Shown piece by piece: positions 33,992 through 46,119 of a stretch of DNA of 64,000 nucleotides. The stretch is from Jaltomata sinuosa. Taxonomy: Eukaryota; Streptophyta; Magnoliopsida; Solanales; Solanaceae. Below the pieces are notes generated by a model that did not search any database, was not told the DNA's origin, and saw nothing but the letters and a program-made list of their open reading frames with translations. Where the stretch lies: assembly GCA_003996215.1 (NCBI GenBank), contig QJPP01003126.1, positions 1 through 64,000 on the forward strand. The letters are read 5' to 3'. Every line of letters begins with the position of its first letter. Within the stretch, counting starts at the first letter, position 1. The position numbers and the translations under genes are program-made.

Positions 33992-35720
33992 GTTGAAGGG
34001 AAGTCTGAGTACCTGAGATCTTAGCTAAGGAGCATGGAAAACACTAAGTGTGATGTCCTCCAGACCTCTTTGATGGACTTGATGCTACTAGCTAGGCCTA
34101 GAAGCCTCAGGGAGTATTTTTATCTTAACATTAAATTTATACTTTGGGGACAAAGTATGATTTTAAGTGTGGGGTGGGAATCTTCCAATTTGTTTAGGGT
34201 GAAGTGCGCTATAGGATGTCCATTTTTATTTACTTGAAAGTTTTTGATTAAATTGAAAAAAATTACAATTTTTTTTGTGTTTGGTCTATTTAGTAGAAGT
34301 ACACTTCACCCACTCATAGATTTTTCTTTTCGGTTCTTTTTTGAGGAAGATCCCTTTGAACTCAGTATCCTTTTTTATCTTTAGGAGTAAATTTTAAAAA
34401 TTTTGTCATTAGGAATAAATAGAGATGTTCTTGCTAGGTGTTACACATGATTACTTGTTACAAGTTGGTGTTTAATTCAATAGCATGATTTGAAAAATGG
34501 AATGACTACTATGAGACACCTACGCTCTTTTATCTGACTCTTGTTGGCTTAAATTTGAATTCTTGCAATTGCTTGGTGGAGAGTCTATAAATATCCTTCT
34601 TGAGTTGAACATGTGCCAAGTGTGAGTGAGGTTATTTTTATATTCCAAGTTGTATTTTGGTGTCTAGGACTTTTCCCGTGTGTTTGCAAAGCGAAATAGA
34701 GAACATTGAGTTTAGGAGATGATATAGGAATTTCTTTGATAGCCATGTTTTAAACCCTCTTTATCTACCCTTGTTTCATGACCGTAGATAGCCCTATTGA
34801 ACCTTTAGCCTATTATTTGGTAGACTCATATATATCTTATTCCTGTTCTTTTAATTGCCCACAATTTGATTCAAAACTCCTTAGCACTTTAGTTGAGAAA
34901 TTAAGATGGTAAGGAGTGTAAAGTTGAAGTTGAATCCCCAAGGAAATAGTTTTTGATGTGTTGAAAAGGTTTATGTGTTGTTGGAAGGGAGTAATGTAAT
35001 GAAAAGAAAAATTGATAAAAAGAAGTGAATCATGTGTTGATAGCAAATACTCCATACTAAAGATGTGTAAACTAGCTTAAAAATATGGGGCAAAACAAAA
35101 GACAGTTGGGAAGATAATAGTGGTGTAAAATAGGTTGGTTGGAGATGAGTTAAACGTAAAGTGTGATGTATTAGAACATTTAGGGAAGATAGTCACTATT
35201 CTTGACCAAATAGTTCCTACCCGACCCTTATCCTACATTACAATCCTTAAAGTCCTACTTGATCTTGAGATTTGACATTCTGATATTAGTGGAGTACTAC
35301 ACTAAGGGCAAGTCTATGGTTCACCTCCTGTCATATGTGAATTCTTTATGAGAGTGAGCGAAATTTGATTCTTATACCCATTCTTGTGATACGTTGCATA
35401 TGTGTGAGTGAATATGGGTGACTTTCTTGTGGTGAGGGCGCATGTTTAATGATGTATAGGTGACTTATCTTATCTCTTATTTTAGTAATGGGCATGAGTT
35501 TTCCAACTGGGTAGAGTCAATTCTTGAGGCTGGGAAGTATTAAAGTAGTATTCATGTGTTTTAAATTGCAATATGACATACCGAAGGTAGAAATTGATAT
35601 TCATGTAGTCGTTGTAGTTCTAGCTTGAATGTCTTAGTTTCAATAGGGATGTGGAGTCTTCCTTGATTGTGATTAATGTAAGGAGTTGTTCGAGGATGAA
35701 CAAGGCTTTAAGTGTGGGGC
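33992..35720 (+). other. Noncoding 3' region and polypurine tract of F
   Basis: No gene seen in about 1.7 kb. The purine word TAAGTGTGGGG occurs at about 34164-34174 (after GGGGACAAAG) and again at 35709-35719 next to the 3' LTR, where it is the polypurine tract. Confidence 0.65.
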
Positions 35721-37292
35721 TGTAATCGTATATTTATACACCTAAGTGTCATTATCTATGCACGTTTAGCTTAGTTTTGAGGATAACTTGATGTTTTATT
35801 GAGGTATATATTGTGTATGTGCGTACTTGGTTGATAAAGTACATGTTTAAAGTGTTTAAGGTGCATTTGGAATAAGTCAAGAGTCAAACTAATCAAATAA
35901 AGTTTAGACGAGAAAACTAGTGTTGCTAGCTTGAGATATGTGTATTCTAGTGTACTTTGATGAGCTCTATTGTTTTGTATGGACTAATGTATGTTATGAA
36001 TTGTTGTAGGAGATCTTTGGAGGATCTATTGAAGCTAAATTAAGCCTATAAAAAAGCTACAAGAAGTGTTAAATCAAGGAACAAGTGCACGGGGAGAAGA
36101 GAGCAAAAATTGGGCGAACCTTCACGCTTTGGAGGGGGCCATGCACCGCACCCCCAAAGGCAGGGGATTAGTCCATGCGCTGCACCTCCCAAAGAATTGG
36201 GGGAGGCCATGCCTCGCACACCCCATTGCAAAGGGCTTCTGGTTTGGGCACACGATGAGCCACGTGATGCAACCCCCCTAAAACGTCCAAAAAGTTATTT
36301 TTTTAACTCGGTTTAAGTTGGGGGCAAGGTTGTAAATGCATATGTTTATAACGGGGAAGCCTATGGAAGACCTAAAACACTATATAAGGATTACTTGGCC
36401 ACATTTACACACATATTTTGAAGAAGACACGAATTGGAGAGCAAAGGAGACATGAAGGAAACTAGGGTTCTTTGTTCTTTATCTTTTCTTTCTTGTAGTT
36501 TTACTTTATGAACTCATCTATGGAGATTTTTTGTATGAATATGAGTGTATAAACACCCTCTTTCTAGGGTTGCGGATACAACACGATTGCTTAATTATGG
36601 TTCTATGGTTGGTTTGTACGTTTATCATGTCATGTGACTGTTCTTGCATTCTTGTTGTACTATTCTAAAGCGTCATAAACTTTACGATAAATCTAAGTCT
36701 CGAAATGAATTGACCATAGGAGTGGAGGGACAGAATGAAGAACGTAAGGAATGTGGATCATGTATTTAATTGGTAGATATCAATTGTAAAGGATGATTTG
36801 TGGTTAGGATAGAAATATACCTAAACGCCCCACGTGGTTAATGAAATGGGAAGATAGTTTAATGCATCCGAATTAAAGACTCACATCCCCACTCAACGAT
36901 GTAGTTGTGAGATTAGTTTTGGTAGATGACTTAGAGGATGACCATTCCCAAGTTGTAATATCAACCCCGTAGATCAACAATCACAATAAACACCAACACC
37001 GGCTAGAAACCATAGTTATGCATGAATGTAAAGTAAATGCCTCAACGGTAGATCTCTCCATATATTGTTTACAATCCAAATTTCATATCGTTGTTATTTC
37101 TAGTATTTAGTTTACAAATGCAAAACTCATACTCTTCTTGGTTATGAATCGCACTTGTTTAACTTCAATAGTCATAATTAAGTTTGATCGTCTGCTAGAC
37201 ACCAAGTCCCTATGGGATCGATATTCAGCTCGCAAGAACCACTTTATTACTCGCACGACCACGTACACTTGTGTGTATGCTTGGAAGAAACA
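35721..37292 (+). repeat. 3' LTR of F (first copy in the duplication)
   Basis: Starts TGTAATCG after the purine tract and ends GGAAGAAACA. It has a GC-rich stretch with GCAC and CCAT words (36110-36275) about 110 bases before the TATA box TATATAA (36381-36387). The middle, about 36531-37083, has been exchanged with the 5' LTR; the rest is much closer to the second copy at 42957-44512. Confidence 0.83.
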
Positions 37293-38158
37293 CCTTTTCT
37301 TTACTCAATTTCTGCTCAATTTTCGGGCATGATTTCCTGGCCAGCTTGGGAACCTCGTAGTAAGTTTCATTTCTGGTTTTGGGTTATGGGGCCCACGAGC
37401 CCACTTTTGACCCATATTTCAACCCGACTAAACTTTTAGCAATATAGGTATTATTGGCTTTGTTTTAATGCATAGAATTCGTACTTGATAGTTTGACTGT
37501 TGTTTAGCGCTTTTCGGAGCAGTTTGGGCTTGGAAAATTTCATTCCATCAGCTTGTCGTTAGACGACAGGTAGATTACGGTTTCTCTACTTAGACTTTGT
37601 GTATATAGGCTATAATTGTACTATCTAGCATCCTAGGGTTGGGTTTATTAGTTTGGAACTCCAGACCCTGTCCGTTTTCTTTTCACCCATCTTTTTTTAT
37701 ACGTTCATTGAAGTATTCATATTGGTTTCTAGTTTCACCTTTTGTGGCCCCGTGTGGCTTTTTTATTCCTTTGGACCATAGATGATGGGTTATTTGGGAA
37801 TTTCTGCAAGTATCGGACATCGAATTGTGATTTTAGGCTGGTTATCTATGTTGTAGAGCTGATTGAGCCTGTGCAAGGATGATAGGTTGATTTTGAGCCG
37901 TTGGGCTACTGACTGTGTTTGTGCATACCGTCATCATTCATCTAAAGGGTTTTTCAGCATTATTTACAACTACTAAGACTGCGTGCCTATTTATAATCAG
38001 TTTTCTAACCTTGCATAGCCCCGAGGGCCTAATTTTTGTATAAATGACTAAGTGGATTTTTAAACTGTTTTATGGATCTTCTTGGAGTAAAAGAGGTTTC
38101 TAAGTGACTTTCACACTGATTATAGACTCGGTTAGGTCTGAGTTCTAGAAATGTTTTT
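37293..38158 (+). repeat. A-type LTR piece, plus orientation (copy 1)
   Basis: Reverse-complement relatives lie in LTR A and LTR A': GGGGCCCACGAGCCCAC (about 37390), GTCGTTAGACGACAGG (37556-37571) and TTTTCTAACCTTGCATAG (about 38003-38020). It runs into the CACTA transposon at about 38158; the continuation lies beyond the transposon at 52172-52345, with roughly 500 bp of LTR missing between. Confidence 0.72.
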
Positions 38159-38924
38159 CTTCACGCTGTCAGTCGCTTTCTTTAAAATTTAATTTATATT
38201 AAAAAAAATAGAAAAGTGACGGACAACGTTGCTTTTGTCCGTCGCTTATCAGTCAATATGCGGTCAACTCAATTAAAAAAGTGAAGGACAAAAGCGACAC
38301 TGTCTGTCGCTTTTTAAAAAATAAAATGACCTAGATCAGGTCACTCTTCATTTTCCTCTTCTCTCTTCTCTCTTCTCTCCACAAACCTCCACACCTTCAC
38401 ACACCTCCACACCTTCAAGCCATCATTATCGTTGCTACCATTTCTGCCGCTGCAATTTCTGCCGCCGCCATCGCCTCCACGCCGTCTCCTTCCTCCTCCA
38501 TCATTAATTTTTGGGTTAGGGTTAATTTAAAATTCAAGGTTAGAATTTTTTTTACTTTTTTTCAATTACATTGCATTTATTTTAGGCTAATATTAGATTA
38601 AGAATATTGTTAGTTGTTATGTAGATTAGAACTTGAATTAGTAGTATTTAAAATTTCAAGTTAGGGTTTATTTAATATTTTTTGTTATTATTAGCAAGTT
38701 TGTTAGTTTCGAATCTTTAAATTACTTTTTGTCATTTATTTTAAGTTAGTGTTAGATTATGAACATTGCTAGTTGTGAATCTTGAATAATATTATGAACA
38801 TTTATAATTCATATAATTGAATTTGTGAACTTGAATTTTAGAAGTTTGAACTTGAATTTGATTTTAGAATTTGTGAGTATAGTAAATATCTTAGGCTCTT
38901 GATTTTAAGTTTGAATTAAGTTCT

Positions 38925-40395
38925 TGAATTAGTTTTCAACTTTAGGTTGTTAAATTAGGTTCTTCAATTTGATAGTGAATTGGAAATTTTGAATTAGTTT
39001 ATATTGTTGGGTTATAATCTTAAATTAGTTTTTAACTTTAGCTAGGTTGTTGAATTAGGTTCTTGAATTTGATAGTGAAGTTAAAAATTTTGAATTAGTT
39101 TATATTGTTGGGTTATAATCTTGAATTAGTTTTCAACTTATGTTGTTGAATTAGGTTGTTGAATTTGATAGTGAAGTTGGAAATTTTGAATTAGTTTATA
39201 TTGTTGGGTCATAATCTTGAATTAGTTTTCAACTTAGGTTCTTGAATTAGGTTCTTGAATTTGATAGTGAAGTTGGAAATTTTAAATTAGTTTATATTGT
39301 TGAGTTATAATTTTGAGTTAGTTTTCAACTTTAGGTTGTTGAATTAAGTTCTTGAATTTGATAGTTAAGTTGAAAATTTTGAATTAGTTTATATTATTGA
39401 GTTATAATTTTGAGTTAGTTTTTAACTTTAGGTTATTGAATTAGTTTCTTGAATTTGATAGTAAAGTTGAAAATTTTGAATTAGTTTATATTGTTGGGTT
39501 ATAATCTTAAATTAGTTTTCAACTTTAGGTTGTTGAATTAGGTTCTTAAATTTGATAGTGAAGTTGGAAATTTTGAATTAGTTTACATTGTTGGGTTATA
39601 ATCTTGAATCAGTTTTCAACTTAGGTTGTTGAATTAGGTTCTTGAATTTGATAGTGAAGTTGAAAATTTTGAATTAGTTTATATTGTTGGGTTATAATCT
39701 TGAATTAATTTTCAACTTAGGTTGTTGAATTAGGTTCTTGAATTTGATAGTGAAGTTGGAAATTTTGAATTAGTTTATATTGTTGTGTTATAATCTTGAA
39801 TTAGTTTTCAACTTAGGTTGTTGAATTAGGTTTTTGAATTTGATAGTGAATTTGGAAATTTTGAATTAGTTTATATTGTTGGGTTATAATCTTGAATTAG
39901 TTTTCTACTTTAGGTTCTTGAATTAGGTTCTTGAATTTGATAGTGAAGTTGAAAATTTTAAATTAGTTTATATTGTTGGGTTATAATCTTGAATTAGTTT
40001 TCAACTTAGGTTGTTGAATTAGGTTCCTGAATTTGATAGTGAAGTTGAAAATTTTGAATTAGTTTATATTGTTGTGTTATAATCTTAAATTAGTTTTCAA
40101 CTTAGATTGTTGAATTAGGTTTTTGAATTTGATAGTGAATTTGGAAATTTTGAATTAGTTTATATTGTTGGGTTATAATCTTGAATTAGTTTTCAACTTT
40201 AGGTTCTTGAATTTGATAGTGAAGTTGGAAATTTTGAATTAGTTTATATATATTATTAGGTTATAATCTTGAATTAGTTTTCAACTTTAGGTTGTTGAAT
40301 TAGGTTCTTGAATTTGATAGTGAAGTTGGAAATTTTGAATTAGTTTTATTATTGAGTTATAATCTTGAATTAGTTTTCAAGTTTAGTTTATGTTA
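38925..40395 (+). repeat. Minisatellite of about 96 bp, some 15 copies, in the CACTA intron (copy 1)
   Basis: AT-rich unit carrying GAATTTGATAGTGAAGTTGG, GAATTAGTTTATATTGTTGG and TTGAATTAGTTTTCAAC. The word AATTTGATAGT recurs at about 38958, 39067, 39157, 39254, 39355, 39453, 39549, 39645, 39741, 39835, 39929, 40031, 40125, 40207 and 40310, mostly 94-102 bp apart. It fills most of the intron before the transposase ATG at 40444. Confidence 0.9.
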
Positions 40396-40443
40396 TGAAT
40401 GTCAATGAGTCTAATTTATAATTGAATTATTATATTTTTGTAG

Positions 40444-42720
40444 ATGGATCATCGCTTATGGATGTATGATATGTATTATGAAAATGATGGTCCTATTAAA
40501 CCTGAATTTTTTGAAGGAGTTAGAGGTTTTATCGAGCATGCAATTTAACTAGACAACTATCAAAGTCATAGTGTGATTAGGTGTCCTTTTAGTAAATTCT
40601 GGTGCCTAAAGTTTATTAATCCAGATACAGTTATGGTTCATCTCTATCGTAGTGGATTTAAGAGTAGATATTTTGTGTGGGTTGATCATGGTGAGAAAGA
40701 TGGGTTGAATGGAATATTTTATAATTCGTTCCTTATGAATGAATATAATAGGGTTGAACATGATAGGTCTCAAGATGATAGGGTTGAACGCGATAGGATG
40801 CATGAAATGGTTAATGATTCTTTAGGGTTCAAGATGGGATAGAACCCGAATATTATTTAGAAGAAGAAGCTCTTAATGAAGAAGCAAAACGCTTCTATAA
40901 ACAATTACAAGAGAGTAATCATCCATTATGTGAAGGGAATATGCATTCTGCTTTGTCAATTGCAGTTAGATTATTGAGTATCAAATCAGATTGGAGTACT
41001 TCTCAAACTCTTATGGACTCTGTAGTTAATCTTGTGGGGGAAGTAGCTAATAATCTAGAGTTGAATATACCTATGAATTTTTATGAAGCAAAGAAATTGG
41101 TTTCCAAGTTAGAATTGTCATATGGTAGAATTAGTTGTTGTGTAAATGGTTGCATATTGTTCTATAAGTATGATGATCATCTTTACAATTGTAAGTTTTG
41201 TGGACATGCTCGGTATAAGCGGACTCCCGGTGTAAAGATGGTTCCAATTAAGGAGATGCACTATCTACCTCTTATACCTAGGTTAAAGAGGTTGTACGCT
41301 TCAATGAGTTCTGCCCCACATATGAGATGGCACCGTGAAAATAGAAGACCACCGGGTGTCTTGTCTCAACCATCAAATGGAGAATCTTGGAAGCATTTTG
41401 ATAGAACGTATCCCAATTTTTCTAGAGAACCAAGAAATGTTAGATTAGGATTGTGTGCAGATGGTTTTACACCATTCTCTAATAATGTTGCACCTTATTC
41501 TTGCTGGCCTATATGTCTTACTTCGTATAATCTCCCTCCTGAAATGTGTATGACAAGTCCCTACATATTTCTAAGTTGTATTATCCCGGGTCCCCGTAAT
41601 CCAAAAAAATTGATTGATGTCTATCTGCAGCCATTGATAGATGAGCTAAAACAATTATGATTTGACAGTGCAGTGACATATGATATATAAAGTAAGAAAA
41701 ATTTTACTATGCATTCTTCTTTAATGTGGACTATTAATGATTTTCCTGTATATAGGTTGTTGTCGAGTTGGATGACTGCTGGAAAGTTAGTTTGCCCGCA
41801 TTGCATGGAAAATTCTAAAGCATTCACTTTAAAGCATGGCCAAAAAAATTACTGGTTTGATTGTCACCGTCAAGTCTTGCCAATGGAATGAGTTTAGAAA
41901 TATGAAAAATACATTCAGAAAGAATAAGGTTGAAAATGATCCACCACCTCCATCACTTTCAGGACATCAAATTTGGGAGAGAGTTAGTCAGTTGTCTAAA
42001 ATCATAGATTTAGGAGAGAGTTCTAGACTTCCTGGATATGGTGTTGAACATAATTGGACCAAACAAAGCATATTTTGGGAGTTACCGTATTGGAAAGATA
42101 ATCTTCTACGATATAATCTTGATGTGATGCACATTGAAAAAAATTATTTTGATAACTTGTTCAACACATTAATGGACGTTAAGGGCAAGATAAAAGACAA
42201 TCCAAAGTTAGAATGGACTTAAAGGAATATTGTAGGAGAAATGAGTTGTGGTTGCAGGAAATGAGAAATGGTAAAGTGGTTAAGCCCAAGGCAAGTTTTT
42301 CATTCACATTGGATGAGAAACGAGAAATTTGTGAGTGGATAAAGAATTTGAGAATGCCCGAGGGTTATGCTTCAAATTTGGGAAAGAGGACAGATATGGA
42401 TGAAGGAAAATTGATTGGTATGAAAAGCCATGATTGTCATGTTTTCATGGAAACTCTGATTCCTATCGCATTTAGCCATCTACCCGATAAGATATGGAAA
42501 TCAATCACAGAAATAAGTCTATTCTTCAAAGATTTGTGTTCTAACACTTTATTTGAGAGTAGCTTGGAAAGGATGCAGCAAAATATTCCTGTTATCACCA
42601 CTAAGTTGGAGAAGATCATTCCATGTGGCTTTTTTGATGTGATGGAGCACTTCCAGTTCACCTTATAGAAGAGGCACGCCTTGGGGGCCCAGTTCAACAA
42701 GGTGGATATATCCATTCGAG
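40444..42720 (+). pseudogene. CACTA transposase (TNP2-type), copy 1, truncated
   Basis: ATG 40444 follows a splice-acceptor-like TTTTTGTAG. The N-terminal transposase-associated domain has MDHRLWMYD, FIEHA, IRCPFSKFWCL and VMVHLYRSGF. The TNP2 domain follows: YKRTPG.KMVP, LRLGLCADGF-type block (about 41440), PYIFLSCIIPGP, LMWTINDFP, CPHCMENSKAFTL, YWFDCHRQ, then ELPYWKDNLLRYNLDVMHIEKNYFD. A DUF4218-like part (ICEWIKNLRMPEGYASN, GMKSHDCHVFM, LEKIIPCGFFDVMEH) ends near 42668. Breaks: an early stop (TAA near 40546), frameshifts near 40830, 41660-41700, 41830 and 42210. The protein would bind CACTA ends and cut and join DNA. The C-terminal exons are lost at 42948. Confidence 0.85.
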
Positions 42721-42956
42721 AGGTAATGTCCCTTTATTGCTTTTGTTATTCTTTCTTAAACATATTATATTAATTAGCTAACATGCAATTATATAGGACA
42801 ATTGGCAAGTGCAAACAAACTATTAAGCAAAGGGGAAAGATCGAAGGATCAATCTGTGAAGCTTATCTTGCAAGAGAAACTGCTCATTTTTATTCGTACT
42901 ACTTCGGGAATGAAGTGTTATGTAAGAGAAATAGAGTCAATCACAATGTCATAATG

Positions 42957-44512
42957 ATACACCTAAGTGTCATTATCTATGCACGTTTAGCTTAGTTTTG
43001 AGGATAACTTGATGTGTTATTGAGGTATATATTGTGTATGTGCGTACTTGGTTGCTAAAGTACATGTTTAAAGTGTTTAAGGTGCATTTGGAATAAGTTA
43101 AGATTCAAACTAATCAAATAGAGTTTAGACGAGAAAACTAGTGTTGCTAGCTTGAGATATGTGTATCTAGTGTACTTTGATGAGCTCTATTGTTTTGTAT
43201 GGACTAATGTATGTTATGAATTGTTGTAGGAGATCATTGGAGGATCTATTGAAGCTAAATTAAGCCTACAAACAAGCTACAAGAAGTGGTAAATCAAGGA
43301 ACAAATGCACGGGGAGAAGAGAGAAAAAATTGGGCGAACCCTCACACTTTGGAGGGGGCCATGCACCGCACACCCAAAGGAAGGGGATTAGTCCATGCTC
43401 TGCACCTCCCAAAGAATTGGGGGAGGCCATGCCTCGCACACCCCATCGCAAGGGGCTTCTGGTTTGGGCACACGATGAGCCACGCAATGCAACCCCCCTA
43501 AAACGTCCAAAAAGTTGTTTTTTTTAACTCGGTTTAAGTTGGGGGCAAGGTTGTAAATGCATATGTTTATAATGGAGCAGACTATGGATGACCTAAAACA
43601 CTATATAAGGATTACTTGGCCACATTTACACACATCTTTTGAAGAAGACACGAATTGGAGAGCAAAGGAGACATGAAGGAAACTAGGGTTCTTTGTTCTT
43701 TAACTTTTCTTTCTTGTAGTTTTACTTTATGAACTCATCTATGGAGATTTTTTGTATGAATATGAGTGGCTAAACACCCTCTTTCTAGGGTTGAGGCTAC
43801 AACATGATTTCTTAATTATGGTTTTATAGTTGGTTTATATGTTTATCATGTCATGCGATTATTTTGCATTCTTGTTATAGTATTCTAAAGCATCATGAAC
43901 TTTAGGATAAATCTAAGTCTCTAAAAAAATTGACCATAGGAGTGGAGGAACGTAATGAAGAACGTAGGGAGTATGCATCATGTCTTTAATTTGTAGATAT
44001 CAATTGTAAAGGATAATTTGTGGTCAGGATAGCGATATACCTAAACGCTCCACTTTTTTAATGAAATGGGAAGATAGTTTAATGCATCCAAATTAATGAC
44101 TCACATCCCCACTCAACGATGTAGTTGTGAGATTAATTTGGGTAAATGACTTAAAGGATGACCATTCCCAAGTTACAATATCAACCCTGTAGATCAACAA
44201 TCACGATAAACACCAACACCGGCTAGAAACCATAGTTATGCATGAATGTGAAGTAAATCCCTCAACCCTGGATCTCTCCTGTTTACAATCCAAATTTCAT
44301 ATCGTTGTTATTTCTAGTATTTAGTTTACAAATCCAAAACTCATACTCTTCTTGGTTATGAATCGCACTAGTTTAACTTCAATAGTCATAATTAAGTTTG
44401 ATCGTCTGCTAAACACCAAGTCCCTGTGGGATCGATATTCAGCTCGCAAGAGCCACTTTATTACTTGCACGACCACGTACACTTGTGTGTATGCTTGGAT
44501 GAAACACCTTTT
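42957..44512 (+). repeat. F-type LTR, duplicated copy
   Basis: Lacks the first 15 bases of the LTR, which lie left of the duplication breakpoint. TATA box TATATAA at 43602-43608. Between about 43755 and 44283 it differs from copy 1 at some 60 positions, yet outside this tract the two are very close. Confidence 0.85.
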
Positions 44513-45372
44513 CTTTACTCAATTTCTGCTCAATTTTCGAGCATGTGTTCCTGGCGAGGTTGGGAACCTCGTAGTAATTTTTATTTCTGGTTGTGGGTTA
44601 TGGGGCCCATGAGCCCACTTTTGATCCAGATTTCAACCCGACTAAACTTTTAGCAATATAGGTATTTTTGGCCTTGTTTTAATGCATAGAATTCGTACTT
44701 GATAGTTTGACTGTTGTTTAGAGTTTTTCGGAGCAGTTTGGGCTTGGAAAATGTCATTCCAGTAGCTTGTCGTTAGACGACAGGTAGGTTATGGTTTCAC
44801 TACTTAGACTTTATGTATATAGGCTATAATTGTAGTATCTAGAATCCTAGGGTTGGGTTTATTAGTTTCAAACTCCAGACCCTGTCCGCTTTCTTTTCGC
44901 CCATCTTTTTTTATTCGTTCATTAAAGTATTCATATTGGTTTCTAGTATCACCTTTTGTAGCCATGTGTGGCTTTGTAGTTTCCTTTGGACCATAAATGA
45001 TGGGTTATTTTGGAATTTCTGCAAGTCTCGGACATCAAATTGTGATTTTAGGCTGGTTATCTATGTTGTAGAGCTGATTGAGCCTGTGCAAGGATGATAG
45101 GTTGATTGTAAGCCGTTGGGCTACTGACTGTGTTTGTGCATACCGTCATCATTCATCTAAAGAGTTTTTCAGCATTATTTACTACTACTAAGACTGCGTG
45201 CCTATTTATCATCAGTTTTCTAACCTTGCATGGCCCTAAGGGCCTATTTTTCGTATAAATGACTAAGTGGATTTTTAAACTGTTGTATGGATCTTCTTGG
45301 AGTAAAAGAGGTTTCTAAATGATTTTCACACTGATTATAGACTCGGTTAGGTCAGAGTTCTAGAAATGTTTT
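44513..45372 (+). repeat. A-type LTR piece, duplicated copy
   Basis: Same content as 37293-38158, including GTCGTTAGACGACAGG at 44770-44785 and TTTTCTAACCTTGCATGG near 45217-45234. Ends at the CACTA subterminal region. Confidence 0.72.
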
Positions 45373-46119
45373 GCTTCACGCTGTCCGTTGCTTTCTTTAA
45401 AATTTAATTTATATTAAAAAAAAATAGAAAAGTGATGTACAGCGTTGCTTTTGTCCATCGCTTATCAGTCAATATGCGGTCAACTTATTTAAAAAAGCGA
45501 AGGACAAAAGCCACACTGTCCGTTGCTTTTTAAAAAATAAAATGACCCAGATCAGGTCACTCTTCATTTTCCTCTTCTCTCTTCTCTCTTCTCTCCACAA
45601 ACCTCCACACCTCTACACACCTCCACACCTTCAAGCCATCATTGTCCCTGCTGCCGCCGCTGCCGTTTCTGCCGCCGCCATCGCCTCCGTGCCGTCTCCT
45701 TCCTCCTCCTTCATTAATTTTTGGGTTAGGGCTAATTTAAAATTCAAGGTTAGATTTTTTTTTACTCTTTTTCAATTACATTGCATTTATTTTAGGTTAA
45801 TGTTAGATTAAGAACATTGTTAGTTGTTATGTAGATTAGAACTTGAATTAGTAGTATTTAAAATTTCAAGTTAGGGTTTATTTAATATTTTTTGTTATTA
45901 TTAGCAAGTTTGTTAGTTTCGAATCTTTAAATTACTTTTTATCATTTATTTTAAGTTAGTGTTAGATTATGAACATTGCTAGTTGTGAATCTTGAATAAT
46001 GTTATGAACATTTATAATTCATATAATTGAATTTGTGAACTTGAATTTTAGAAGTTTGAACTTGAATTTGATTTTAGAATTTGTGAGTATAGTAAATATC
46101 TTAGGCTCTTGATTTTAAG

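Larger units (their letters stand above)
30241..37292 (+). mobile_element. Athila-like non-autonomous LTR retrotransposon F
   Basis: 5' LTR truncated on its left (30241-31265), degraded tRNA-Asp primer site, gag, protease, noncoding tail, polypurine tract and full 3' LTR (35721-37292). No RT, RNase H or integrase. The coding region is more broken than in E. The 3' LTR belongs to the 7.2-kb tandem duplication that begins at 35736. Confidence 0.82.
35736..42948 (+). repeat. Tandem duplication, copy 1 (7.2 kb)
   Basis: This block and 42957-50146 are collinear along their whole length with an offset near 7,220: F 3' LTR, A-type LTR piece, CACTA 5' region, minisatellite and first part of the transposase. 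The joint carries eight extra bases (TCATAATG, 42949-42956). Small indels and substitutions are spread throughout, so the event is not recent. Confidence 0.92.
38159..42948 (+). mobile_element. CACTA (En/Spm) transposon, 5' portion, copy 1
   Basis: Starts with subterminal repeats of the CACTA kind (GACGGACAA with TTGTCCGTCGC, 38215-38245), then a pyrimidine-rich leader, intron with minisatellite, and transposase coding up to about 42948, where it is cut by the duplication joint. No CACTACTAAAA terminus is present at the left edge. The 3' half of this copy does not exist. Confidence 0.82.

Noticed and set aside
36046..36316. ORFs conserved between 36046-36316 and 43266-43527
   Set aside because: Conservation is due to the tandem duplication of an LTR; both strands are open and the proteins lack motifs.
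38925..40395. Regular repeats that might be read as a CRISPR array
   Set aside because: Units are near-identical throughout without unique spacers, the length is about 96 bp, and they lie in a plant transposase intron.
45542..45811. 89-codon ORF with Ser/Pro/Ala-rich sequence before the CACTA minisatellite
   Set aside because: It overlaps the leader exon and ends inside the intron; copy 1 does not keep the same frame. More likely a 5' leader than a gene.
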